Below, one piece after another: positions 18,756 to 29,324 of a DNA stretch of 64,000 bases. The notes beneath the pieces are model-generated. The model made no database searches, was not told where the DNA came from, and saw only the letters and a list, made by a program, of their open reading frames with translations. Every line of letters begins with the position of its first letter. The first letter of the stretch is position 1. The DNA comes from Flectonema sp. DT1601. Taxonomy: Eukaryota; Euglenozoa; Diplonemea; Diplonemida; Diplonemidae. The DNA lies in contig OZ025825.1 in assembly GCA_964019425.1 (NCBI GenBank), positions 565,001 to 629,000 of the forward strand, given 5' to 3'. The position numbers and the translations under genes are program-made.

Positions 18756-21700
18756 TTGTGATCTGGTCAAATAACATTCGCTCAGTTCTGAAACCAGAAA
18801 ATTACTTTCGATTGAACTGGGCACTGAAAGAAGAAAAGCCTGAAGTAGTACTACTGCAGGAAACGTGGTTATCAAAAGAAAAACAATTCGCTATTGAAGG
18901 ATATGCAATCCACAGGCGAGACAGCACCATCAAGTCAGGTCATCGAGGACTCGTCACTCTGGTCAGAAATGATTTAAATAAGATAATATTAAAACACCCC
19001 GACATCTCACATGACCAAACTGAGATATTAACAGTAGTACTTCAATCTAATCCGCCATTGACAATTCACAATGTTTACCACCCGCCTGAAATCAAGGCAA
19101 CAACCTGGAAGTTCAAAACAGAGCCCGGCACATTGATTGCGGGTGACATTAATGGACACCATTCAACTTGGTCAAATGGAAATACGAACATTACTGGTAA
19201 CAGCTTCTACGATTGGTCACTAGAAGCAACAATTCAAATTTTAAATAAACCTCAACAACAAACAAGACCACAAAGCTCAGCTTCTCCGGATGTAATTGCA
19301 TTAGATATTTCAATAGATGCACAAATCGAACTCATGAAGGGATGGGGCAGCGATCACCTGCCACTCAAACTGACAATCGAAGATATCAAAACAGATGAAT
19401 ATTCAAAAGAGAGTTCTGGAACATGGAAATGGAAGTGGCATTGTGCCGATTGGAATTATTATAAAATATTGTTGGAAAGGGCAGCGCCCAAATTAGAAAG
19501 AATTAAGAATGTGCAGAAACTTGCTAATAGGATCAACAACGAGATTCTGAGAGCAGCGAGTAGGGCCATCCCAGGCTACAACAAGAAGTCAAGTAGTACC
19601 TTCGCTGTGAGGGATTCAGAATTGGAAGATTTAATGGCAGAGACTGACCCTGATAATACAGAATCAGAAGCAATTGAAAGAGGTATCAACATGATTAAAC
19701 AGAAGATCATTGAGTGCGACATGACTGGAATGGACTACCGATGGGCCTTTAGAAGTTAAACAACTGGAAGGTAGAATGATGGACCATTCAATTACTAAGA
19801 TTGTCGACGGTGAGAAGGAATTAACCGACCCGCGGGAGATGGCAGATGTCTTCACCAAAACATACGCAGACCAATTCAAATTCGAAGACGGTGAACCAAC
19901 CTTACAAGGAATACCTGATGACAACTCGGTGGAATTTGGAATGCCTGAACTGGAACGACAAATTTCAAAAACAAAGGAGAAGAAGGCACCTGGACCTGAC
20001 CACATCTGGAACTCGATGTTAAAACAACTTCCAAAAGCTTTCCTCGAGCAACTACTAAGACTATTCAACCTCTCATGGCAACGATCAGCAGTACCCAGGT
20101 GCTGGAAAAGTGGAATGGTAATACCCATACTGAAACCTGATAAAGACAAGAAACAAGTCCTATCGTACAGACCGATAGCACTAACCTCGACCGTCTCGAA
20201 ACTCTTTGAAAGAATGGTCGTGGAACGGATGCACCACCTGTTGAAAGACAGAATGAATCCGAGGCAAGCAGCCTACAAACGAGGACGGGATTCCATTGAA
20301 AATCTCTGTATAGTTACAGACAAACTCAAAAGTGCCAAGGCAATGGGAGAAGAAGCGATATTAATCACCTTCGACCTACAAAAAGCCTTCGATGCAGTTC
20401 AACCGGTAACTCTTCTAAATAAGATGTCCAAAATAGGACTACCAACGAAATATCTACGGTGGGTTCAAAACTACTTGACTAGCAGGAAGATTTCAACAAG
20501 GGTGAATGGAGTGAAGGGAGCATTCCGGAACATTCGAGTAGGAGTGCCACAAGGAAGCGTGCTGGGACCCCAGTTATTACGAACCGACTGTCTTTGCAGA
20601 TGATGTTGGAATAGTAATAACCGCGGGCACTGTCAGCTGTTTAGAAAACAAGGTTAACAACGCAGTCAAAATATTTGAAAGGTGGGCACTTGACTCACAC
20701 ATCAAAATCAATAAGAACCCTGGCAAGACGGAATACATTCACGTGAGGCCAAGAGGAACACATGACAAGTCCCCAGTAGTAGTATACTCTGAAGAACACA
20801 CATTTAAATATGTGGTGGCCACGGCAGAACAAATGAGTAACCTTGTGAAGGATGATAACTCAACAACTGTAGCTTCAAAAGAAGAATTCGCCATCACTCA
20901 CCTGTATGTCGTTCCAAAACATAAGATCAAAGTCAAGCTACCGAACAAACCGGCGGTACTGAAAACAATGAAGATGAGTGCCCGCTTCCCACAACTGAAG
21001 AAAGTCCACAACAAGGCAGAAATAGATAAGATGCTGGAAAGAGTGGGACCCGGACTACACGGATTTGCCTATGCGGTTGGACGAAAAGTTCACAAGACGA
21101 ATACCGTGCGGTATCTGGGTGTACATTACGACGAGAAGTTAACCTTTAAGTCGCAAATTCAAAAGATGATGACAGCTGCTTCCAAGGGTCTAGGCTTGTT
21201 GGTTAGACTCACTAGGATAGGCTGCAGAAAGAGGACACTCATCAGTATACTGGTGACGGTGGTGTTAGCAAGGGTGCTTTATGGTGTTGAAAGCTTTGCT
21301 TGGATGTTACCAAAAGAGTGCTTCGAACAACTGGAATTACTGGTAAACAGGGCAGTGAGGCTGGTAACTGGATGTCTGCGGAGCACCAAACTACAGAGAC
21401 TATACAAAGAAGCCGACACGCCAAGACTGAAGGAACACATCCAGTATAAGATGTGTAGAACTTACGAACGTTTCAAATTAAGTCCGTTCTTACCGACTCG
21501 CAAGCTGACGAGAACAGGGAGTTCAGAATTATTTCAAAAATCAAAATGGGGATGGAATGTCTGGATAGACTATGTCTCTGGTGTCCCTGGCCTTGACAAT
21601 TACCGGAGCATTACCAACCTGGAAGTGAACCCAGAACACTACACTCTCCCTCCATGGAAAAGTACTAGTGCGATGAGATTCACATATTCAAGTAACAAGG

Positions 21701-22626
21701 AAGAGGCTGAACAGCGAGAAGCTGAACTACCAACTCACGAGATGAAAGTCTACACTGACGGGTCGATAAGACACAAATCCGAGACTTACATGACAGACTC
21801 GGCTGCCGCTGTGGTCATAGTAAAAGAAAGCAAGATGCGTCTACTTGGATATAAAATACCAGTAGCGGGTTCCTCTTATAGGACCGAGCAGATTGCAGTA
21901 AAACTGGCGTTGGAAAATTTAGTTCAGGTGGCGGAGGATGAACATGAATCTCTAACAACAACGACGCACCTGTTGACTGATTCGATGTCAGTCATGCAGG
22001 CATTGGAACAAGGGCCATATAAACAAAGGTCCCCAATGAACAAAAAGATCTGGAAGTTGGCAATGAAACTGGAGAAGAAGGGAATCCAAGTCAACATGCA
22101 GTATGTACCGGCACACAGAAACGTGCGGTACAACGAAGTAGCGGACCAACTGGCGAAATTCGCTGCAGGCCTGAAGGAAGATCCACCTCACGAAGATGTT
22201 ATTATTAAACAACTGCCCACTCAACTTGACATGGGAACATTGATGACGTTTCACAAGCGGAGAAAACGGGAGAACTGGATCGGACCGGGAGAGGTAAGAC
22301 ACCCTCCGTACATCGAAGCTCTAACACGACCAGAGGAAGTACTGATGTCACGCTTTAGAGTGGGACATTGCAGATCTCTGATAATCAAAGGACTGAACGA
22401 GCTGTGCTTTTTCTGTAAACTTGGAAAGGCGACAGCACATCATGTATTATTTATATGCGAACATTGGTGTATAGAAACCTTGAGAGAAAAATACATCAGT
22501 CACATGATGAATGACAAGGGAGAGGAAGCATGCCAACTGGAGGACTGCTACTTACCTGCGAATCAACAGCAGATGACTGGTTTTGTCACAACCTTAGACA
22601 GACTGGCACAACTATTAGGACGGTAG
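18752..22626 (+). pseudogene. LINE-alpha ORF2 (copy E): EN, RT, RNase H, CCHC; two breaks
   Basis: Begins MIVIWSNNIRSVLKPENYF, an APE-type endonuclease: LQETW near 18857, GDINGHH near 19144, GSDHLPLK near 19347. Compared with copy G it has a 2-nt deletion near 19752 and a 41-nt deletion near 20578, the latter removing the RT motif after GPQL. RT motifs retained: APGPDHIW (19988), SYRPIALTS (20164), DLQKAFDAVQ (20381), GVPQGSVLGPQL (20543) and FADDVG (20596). RNase H and CCHC (to 22626) are complete and nearly identical to copy A. No 2A peptide lies between ORF1 and ORF2; coupling is by the ATGA overlap instead. Confidence 0.9.
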
Positions 22627-22893
22627 TATTATTAAAACATCGACATTTCGAATATCAACATTGAAGGCATCATTGCAACACATCTGAAGTCGTCCAAGTG
22701 GACAATTTATTCTGTAGTATTAGTTTTAAGTTATCAAAACAAAGAAAGGAGATACGAAGCCTACGGGATTCCCACCCAACCCCCAAAACAAAGAAAGTAA
22801 GAAAGAAAGAAAGAAAAAGAACAACCGCGCCTAACAGCGCAATCAGCATCACAGACTCACGGGTCGTGATGCACTCAAAAAAAAAAAAAAAAA

Positions 22894-25193
22894 TTGGAAA
22901 ACACGGGAAACATAGGTAGGCTCCGCCTGAGGACGTAAGAAGAGCGGCAACGGAAAAAATAAATGGTCACGCGTCCTTGAAATTGGACACACGAAGCTAA
23001 TTCGGTTACCATTCCTACCATCGATAAGGAAAACAAAGAGTCGAGCATATAACTAGAGCGGTGGTCAAAGACCACTTGAACAGCCCGAAGGCCTGCCCTC
23101 AAGAGAAATTTATAAGGAGAATAGGAGAAGAAGGAGACAGGAGTGTTGGATGAGACACTGCGACAACACCGAAGGTGATGTGCAGTTATCCAACCAGGAG
23201 ATGATTGATAATGATGAAAATACTAAAATAATAACAAATTGATATTGGCGACTACATGTCACCTACTTTACTTCCAAAGTCTAAGGTTAGATGTTTGTTC
23301 CATCCACCTTATGATCAACGCGAGTGATGGAAGCCACGCCAAAGTGAAGAGAGCTTCAAGGTTAGGAATTTCGTTGGCAATAATAAGTTCTCGATCGCGA
23401 TCCCACTTGCCAGTCAGTGTTGAGAAGCCCAGGATTTTGAACCTGGCAGAGTCGAGTTTGGGAGATTGACATCCCTGCAGCAGGTGAACCTGTGAGGACG
23501 GTTCGCCACAAAATGGGCAGTCGATCGTCTTGCGCCAGTTCTGAATTAGCGGGTGACATCCTGTCCGGAAGTTCGCTATCCGTATCTCGTCGGCTCTTTC
23601 CATCCCAGGAGGGTATTTAACGGAACGGCCTCTGATGAGGTGTTTGTAGCAGGTGTAACCACTCACGTTAAGCAGATCCTTTTTGATGCAGCGCTTCACA
23701 TGTGATGATCGCGAGAAGTACGTGCCTTTGACTAGCACAGGTCGGATGTTCTTGTTATGCGCTGCTTCCTTTGCAAGCGCGTCAACTTCATCGTGAAACT
23801 CGATTCCAATGTGCGAGGGGATGAATTGCAAATGCACTTTCATCTCACACATGCGCAGGTATTCCAGTATCTTGAGGGACTCGGTATTCCTCTGTCTGCA
23901 CCTTCCACCCAGCAGTTCATCCAGAAGGGATTTTGAGTCCGTGAATATCCTCACAGATTTCATTGAACGATCTTTGCTAAACACTGTTCTCAGATGTCTA
24001 GCCGCGTTCTTCAGAGCATGTTGTTCAGCCCTGTAGCTGCAGTCAGCTTGATAAAGCCTAGACGCGTAAGCAGATCGAAGGCCGCTACGTGACTTGGCAA
24101 TATGAGCCGCACCGGCCGCGCCGGAAGCAGAGTAGGAGCCATCGCAGTTGATTACCATGTCGACAGGAGGCAACGTTCCAATGTACGACATGAACTTTTC
24201 TTTGTCCACCGCAGGGTTCGCGGACTTCGGAAATCCGCAGCTGTTGCTAATCCTAAGGTTCGTCGGAGATACCCAGGGTTCCATCGAGTCAGGCTGCACA
24301 AGGCACTGGCTTTCACGCTGACTATCAGTGCCAGGGATTAGGCCAGCCCAGTAGCTTTGTGTTGAGGCGAGTCTGTTTGTATTAGGTATCCAAGTCATGG
24401 CTTTATACCGGTAGTACGCAATTTTTGTCTGCTTTTCAATCTGACGTTTAAAAGGATACATGTCAGACTCCCACAACAGTAACTCTCTTGGCGTACACTT
24501 GCTGCATCCAGTAACCAGTCTGGCGACCTTCCTCAGTTCGAAGTCGATGCTGTCAACGCTGCTGCTTATCAGCCAACCAAAACTGTCAAGCGCATACGAG
24601 ATTCTCGCGGTTACATAAAGGTTCTTAACCATGTTAAGAGTCTTGTAGTCCAGTTCGTACGGCTGGAGGCACTGCAGAAGTGATATCCCCCTCTTTAATT
24701 CTTCGTGAATCTTGCCTACTTGTTTGTGGAAGGTGAGCCTGTCGTCGATGTGAACCCCGAGGTATTTTACTGAGTCGACTATCGGTAACAGAAAGGCAGT
24801 TTTGAATATTGTTCTCACAACCATAATGCTGTCCTCACGAACGACGTATTGCAGCATCAAGTTGTCGAGTTCTTCTTGTGTCTTGATTGGGATTCCTCCA
24901 ATTTCAAGAATAGTTTCGCCACTTTGAAGCATGGGTCTGGGTGATTTGAGATTGATATGCTTCTCGATGTCACCATAGTCAAGTTTAAGCATGCGTTCCT
25001 CAACAGATCTAGAGAAAAGCAGTTCGCGATTACACGTATCGTTTAGTACTATGCCCTTCGAGCGAACATTCATCTTAAGCGCACAGGTTTTGGAGACTGA
25101 TAAGGCCATGTCGTATTCAAAACACCATTGATCCACTTTGTCGAGTACTAACTGAGCATTCGAAAGAGCTTCTTCCATGTTTGATCCTGACAC
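22894..25193 (-). mobile_element. 2A-lineage LINE copy M, minus strand, 5'-truncated
   Basis: Relative of C and D in the opposite orientation. ORF2 remnant 25193-23268, then a 3'UTR of about 375 bp reaching E's A-tail at 22893. The 3'UTR holds a perfect hairpin (GTGGTC and GACCAC around 3 nt, 23061-23075) equivalent to C's. No A-tail of its own is visible. The 5' end is cut just after the RT active site and abuts the 5'UTR of F. Confidence 0.85.
23268..25193 (-). CDS. LINE M ORF2 fragment: RT thumb/connection, RNase H, CCHC
   Basis: 641 residues in one open frame, starting without a natural start codon at the truncation. It begins just past the YADD box (WCFEYDMALSVSKTCALK), then the connection domain (SVKYLGVHIDDRLTFHKQV), RNase H (MVINCDGSYSASGAAGAAHI near 24155; IFTDSKSLLDELLGG near 23920; HLQFIPSHIGIEFHDEVDALAKEA near 23800) and a knuckle CPFC-x7-H-x4-C near 23500. 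In the first RNase H motif the usual YTDGS is NCDGS, keeping the catalytic aspartate. Sequence is clearly closer to C/D than to alpha. No internal stop despite truncation, which suggests a fairly recent insertion. Confidence 0.88.
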   Translation of the reverse strand: MSGSNMEEALSNAQLVLDKVDQWCFEYDMALSVSKTCALKMNVRSKGIVLNDTCNRELLFSRSVEERMLKLDYGDIEKHINLKSPRPMLQSGETILEIGGIPIKTQEELDNLMLQYVVREDSIMVVRTIFKTAFLLPIVDSVKYLGVHIDDRLTFHKQVGKIHEELKRGISLLQCLQPYELDYKTLNMVKNLYVTARISYALDSFGWLISSSVDSIDFELRKVARLVTGCSKCTPRELLLWESDMYPFKRQIEKQTKIAYYRYKAMTWIPNTNRLASTQSYWAGLIPGTDSQRESQCLVQPDSMEPWVSPTNLRISNSCGFPKSANPAVDKEKFMSYIGTLPPVDMVINCDGSYSASGAAGAAHIAKSRSGLRSAYASRLYQADCSYRAEQHALKNAARHLRTVFSKDRSMKSVRIFTDSKSLLDELLGGRCRQRNTESLKILEYLRMCEMKVHLQFIPSHIGIEFHDEVDALAKEAAHNKNIRPVLVKGTYFSRSSHVKRCIKKDLLNVSGYTCYKHLIRGRSVKYPPGMERADEIRIANFRTGCHPLIQNWRKTIDCPFCGEPSSQVHLLQGCQSPKLDSARFKILGFSTLTGKWDRDRELIIANEIPNLEALFTLAWLPSLALIIRWMEQTSNLRLWK

Positions 25194-25818
25194 CTTTTTT
25201 ATTTCGCGTGGTAACTCTGTGTCAAGTGAATGGAAAAGGAAAAAAAAATTAAAATGGGTTCAAGCCCGCCCCGCCCCTCATTTTTTAATCACCAGAAGTA
25301 TCAGAGGAAGAAATGGAGATGGACTCTCCAGAAGTACCGGAAGGAATAGCAGTAGAAGTGACCGTAGTAGGACCTCCCGCAGCATTTCAAGCAAGCCCTC
25401 AAAACAAGGAGGCAACTCAAACTAAGACAAGCCCTCAAAACAAAGAGGCAATTCAAATAAGCCCTCAAAACATAGAGGCACAAGGAAGTGTATTAAAAAC
25501 GAAACAAAGCCCTCCGTCAAATGAGGCACCCCAATCAAGCCCTCAAATCAAAGAGGCACAAAGAAGATCAACGGTGATTATGGATGGGCCACCACCGAAA
25601 CTCAACAAGGAGCATTTTAAATGCAAAATACTCCAGCCAACTGAGACCCTCAACAGCAAGACCAACGGCATTATACTTGCATTATCTCAACAAGCAAGAA
25701 GCCTGGACGAAGACTACTTCGAAAAGGCCAGCAAAACGAAGCAACTGACGATGGTGTTCACACGACCACCTCCAAAACGTGCCCTACAACACGCAACTGA
25801 CTGCAGTCAGATACAAAC
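25194..25818 (+). mobile_element. LINE-alpha copy F: 5'UTR plus internally deleted ORF1
   Basis: Starts with a T-run and TATTTCGCGTGGTAAC, the same 5'UTR as copy I1, then A-rich bases and an ATG (about 25256). The N-terminal 50 codons or so of ORF1 are replaced by a short GC-rich stretch (about 25260-25295), after which ORF1 resumes at the EVSEEEMEMDSPEV level, includes the SPQNKEA repeats, and stops matching abruptly at 25818. It marks where the alpha-type 5'UTR begins when no tRNA is adjacent. Confidence 0.75.
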
Positions 25819-25820
25819 AT

Positions 25821-26564
25821 CAATATGCCTCCGGAGAACTGACAGACACCCCCACCAATGAAGTGCGTGGAACCTCCGAAGAATCAGTAGACATCCTCAC
25901 CAAAGAAGAACATGATGCCTCCGTAGAAACAGAGGACGCCCTCACGGAAGGAGAACATGCCTCCGGAGAACCGACAGACACCCCCGCCAAGGAAGACCGC
26001 GATACCTTCGAAGAACCAGTAGGCATCCTCACCAAAGGCGAGCGTGAACTGTCCAGCCCTTCATCGCAGCCGGAAGAACACAACACGGAGATCCACACAC
26101 CCCCTATAGCCAGAACACTAATTCTCGATAGCCCTAACAACTCTACAGAAGAACCGACGCCGAAGACCAGAAGAGCTAGGAGCAGCCCACCCCGGACAGG
26201 GACAAGCGGTTCCGATGCCTCCACAAACGACGCCGAAGACATCAAACCGACCTGTGACCACGCACCACCGATGCAAAAGGGACCAAGGGTCAAATGTGAC
26301 TTCTGCCGTAGATTGCTACAACGGAAATGGCTCAGGAGCAGATGCACGAAGTGCCAGATAACCACCTGCCGCAGGTGCTGGACCGCCGGAGAGAAGAATG
26401 CCACCAGAGCCTTGGCTCACCCAGACGGTACGCCAAGACACGGGAGGACGAGGTCGTGCCCGTCCCCAGCCGAGAAGACAAAGAAAAAGTTATCACCATA
26501 CAGTTCCGCGGACTCAGAGAAGACCAACCTGAGTCCGGGGAAGAGACTTAAAGACGACTGCTGA
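25821..26564 (+). CDS. ORF with acidic repeats and a piggyBac-like cysteine-rich domain
   Basis: Open frame of about 248 codons joined directly to the broken end of F; no convincing start codon of its own, so its 5' end is probably lost. N-terminal part: five 14-15-residue acidic repeats (ASGELTDTPTNEVRG, TSEESVDILTKEEHD, ASVETEDALTEGEH and two more). Middle: S/T/P-rich. C-terminal part: six cysteines at 26295-26378 in the pattern C-x2-C-x12-C-x2-C-x4-C-x2-C, then a basic tail. The piggyBac transposase at 35031 ends in C-x2-C-x12-C-x2-C-x4-C-x3-C, an almost identical layout, which suggests a shared zinc-binding fold (inference; sequences otherwise differ). It could be a transposase C-terminus attached to another coding region, or a host protein fragment. 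Confidence 0.5.
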   Translation, partial: QYASGELTDTPTNEVRGTSEESVDILTKEEHDASVETEDALTEGEHASGEPTDTPAKEDRDTFEEPVGILTKGERELSSPSSQPEEHNTEIHTPPIARTLILDSPNNSTEEPTPKTRRARSSPPRTGTSGSDASTNDAEDIKPTCDHAPPMQKGPRVKCDFCRRLLQRKWLRSRCTKCQITTCRRCWTAGEKNATRALAHPDGTPRHGRTRSCPSPAEKTKKKLSPYSSADSEKTNLSPGKRLKDDC

Positions 26565-27026
26565 GATCTGTGGGTGTACTCACACGTCCCCTCCCCCTCC
26601 TCCTCCCCCACCCCCCCCCTTTATACCCACCGGAATAGATAATTTCTTTTAAAAGTGTCACTGTGAGACCTCAAAGAAAGCCGCACGTCCTCGGCAAAAA
26701 GAAGCCTGAGATGCTGACAAAAAGTCGATCTGTTAGTGAAACCTTGCCACTTAGCTTAGCTCTTCCAAAAACAACCAAGGCGGAACAAGATTGACTGCAT
26801 CGAAGGTGGAAACCGACAGCGTGCGAAGAAGAAAAAAGTAAAAGACTTAGGTAAAGCATACAATAGGTTATTAGGGAATAACCGCCGTCACACGGAAGAG
26901 TGATGAGTAAACCAGGGGCAATAATTACAACTTGGTCCACCGGGCTGGTGACAATGTTCCAACGTAGCATGCTAGGGCTAAGACAAGAGATGCGCCTGAC
27001 GCGGGTGGAGTAGAGTCTTGTTATAT
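26565..27026. other. Unassigned sequence with a C/T-rich tract
   Basis: No gene recognised. A pyrimidine tract (about 26585-26622, runs of C with T, one run of nine C) follows the stop of the preceding ORF; on the minus strand it is G-rich and could form a quadruplex. The remainder has no long frame or repeat that I can identify and may be 3'UTR of the preceding ORF. Confidence 0.4.
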
Positions 27027-27197
27027 TTTGGAGCGCAACGTTTTCGAACTACCCACAATATACCCATCAGGAGGCAACTTGTACTTGGCTTACAATTTTA
27101 AAGACTACCAGTTTTCTCAGATAGAATTCCAGCAGACAAAGAAAAGTAAAAGAACTGTACTAGCATGTGGTTTCTTCCCGGCATCTTCGCTTCGGCG

Positions 27198-27233
<36 letters not shown>

Positions 27234-27426
27234 ACGCAAATCGAAGTAATCTCCCTTTTTTTTTTTTTCCAACAGTTTCTTTGCTGAAATCAGAGTTGTT
27301 CAGTCTTAATCTGCATATTGTGATTCACAGTCGTCTTTTGACACCAGAAAAAAAAAAAATCATAAAAAAAAAAAAAAAAAACAGATACTTAAATAAATCC
27401 ACCACCTCCCCATTTGGATACCTGCG

Positions 27427-27464
<38 letters not shown>
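27027..27464 (+). repeat. Chain of short A-tailed retrocopies
   Basis: Three short unrelated segments, each ending in an A-run and each followed directly by the next: one ends in TTCGC-TTCG-GCGAA (a UUCG-type hairpin) plus about 34 A at 27198-27231; one ends in A-runs at about 27349-27380; one of about 45 bp ends in about 38 A at 27427-27464. Copy G begins at the last tail. They look like cDNA copies of small RNAs or mRNA ends made by LINE machinery. Source RNAs not identified. Confidence 0.55.
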
Positions 27465-27469
<5 letters not shown>

Positions 27470-29324
27470 TGGAAAGAAAGCAATGCGTCCGCAAGATAGA
27501 AGGGCTGCAGAAAGGAGAGAAAGAGAAAGGAAAGAGGCGAAGAAGATGAGGGAACAAGCCAGAAATGAGATCCGGGAAGAAGAGACCCAAAAACAGCAAG
27601 AAGACGAGGACGTGGTGATGGGAGAATCACCAGAAGTATCAGAGGAAGAAATGGAGATGGACTCTCCAGAAGTACCGGAAGGAATAGCAGTAGAGGTGAC
27701 CGCAGTAGGACCTCCCGCAGCATTTCAAGCAAGCCCTCAAAACAAGGAGGCAACTCAAACAAAGACAAGCCCTCAAAACAAAGAGGCAATTCAAATAAGC
27801 CCTCAAAATATCGAGGCACAAGGAAGTGAATGTTTAAAATCAGATCAAAGCCCTCCGTCAAATGAGGCACCCCAATCAAGCCCTCAAATCAAAGAGGCAC
27901 AAAGAAGATCGACGGTGATTATGGATGGACCACCACCGAAGCTTAACAAGGAGCATTTTAAATGCAAAATACTCCAGCCAACTGAGACCCTCAACAGCAA
28001 GACCAACGGCATTACTTGCATTATCTCAACAAGCAAGAAGCCTAGACGAAGACTACTTCGAAAAGGCCAGTAAAACGAAGCAACTGACGATGGTGTTCAC
28101 ACGACCACCTCCAAAACGTGCCCTACAACACGCAACTGACTGCAGTCAGATACAGACACCTGTCCAATTCGATGGGCAATTAAAAATAAGAAGCTGGTGG
28201 TTCGTTGCTCTGTCTGGCACGATCCACCGCCCAACTCTAACGATCGCCAAGAAGATCAACCCACCGGTGACCCACGAATTAATTGCGTGGATAACAACTA
28301 AAGAGTTGACCAAGTCACAGGTCCAAAACCCGGCAGCTGTAACAGCAATTGTCAAAGCTGTTGTGGCACAACACGGAAGAGTCGATCAACGCTCCTACAG
28401 ATACGTTGGCAAAGACTACGTAGAACTCACTGTTCTCCCAAACGACGTGGATGCAGCTGTTGCATTATTAAGAAACTCCGGAATAGGAAATGTTTATTTC
28501 CGGAATCAGTGGCGGGACAGACACCCACTCAGTACACTACAGTGTGGCTGGACCGCAAGACAACAAACGAGGAGGCAGTTGGCATACTTAAAGCCCAACA
28601 TGACCTCAGCCATGGACTCACCATCATACATGGCAAGATTGGATTGAGGGTGGTTTATCAAAAGGATGTAGACAAGGTGAGAAAGGGTGCTGGTAAATAT
28701 GCATCCACAGTATTTGGCGAAGGGCTTCACCGTCTCAGTGGAGCACCATACAGCTGGGGCAACAGACTTAGGAATATCTTAGTGGAGATAGGACTGAAGT
28801 CAAAGTTCATAAGGATGGATAGAGGTGACTTTATCATCGCACTGGACAAGAAACCAGAATCAAGGTTTGTACAGTGTGGGGATTTTGTCATCCTCATTGA
28901 AAAATTAGAGACAGAAGTGAAGTCGAAGGAAACAGCGAAACCCGTTGTAGTAAAATACCGTGAGGCTAGAACATCGTACGCAGCCGCGGTCAAGAAGACA
29001 CTCCCAACAACGAAGAAAACAACGGCCGAAGTTCAGGTTGTAGAAAACAACGTGAACAGCCTGAGAGAGAAAACGAACGAGACTATCGAACGCCTCCAGA
29101 AAGAAGTGAAGGACATGCAAGTTCGACTTGATGAAGGCATGGCACAGATAACCGGGATTGTAGAAACCCTGGTGCAAACTACGAAAAAGAACGAAGCAGC
29201 CAACAACAACATGGCGACAGCCATCACTTCGTTGATAGAAGCTGTCAAGAGGATTGAGAACAATCTTGGTATGAACAAGATTACTACAAGTGCGACCAAC
29301 AGGAACAACACTGGCCAATCATGA
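27465..29324 (+). pseudogene. LINE-alpha ORF1 (copy G), two small deletions
   Basis: Same architecture as the ORF1 of E, with a variant linker after the basic N-terminus (EEETQKQQEDEDVVMGESPEV in place of the EEGSQQEIESQQQ type), shared with F. A 2-nt deletion near 28013 and a 4-nt deletion near 28503 break the frame by comparison with F and E. The C-terminal coiled coil is intact and the stop overlaps the ORF2 start (ATGA, 29321-29324). Confidence 0.88.

Larger units (their letters stand above)
16753..22893 (+). mobile_element. LINE-alpha copy E, nearly full length
   Basis: The most complete alpha copy: a pyrimidine-rich 5'UTR from about 16780, ORF1, ORF2 overlapping it by ATGA, a 3'UTR with paired hairpins, and an A-tail at 22877-22893. 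Its exact 5' end is uncertain; the bases just after the tRNA (AATAATAA, then TGCG) are shared with the second tRNA locus and probably belong to the target rather than the element. Confidence 0.9.

Noticed and set aside
26585-26622. Pyrimidine tract as a promoter or splice signal
   Set aside because: Too long and C-rich, follows a stop codon, and no ORF starts nearby; kept only as a low-complexity note.
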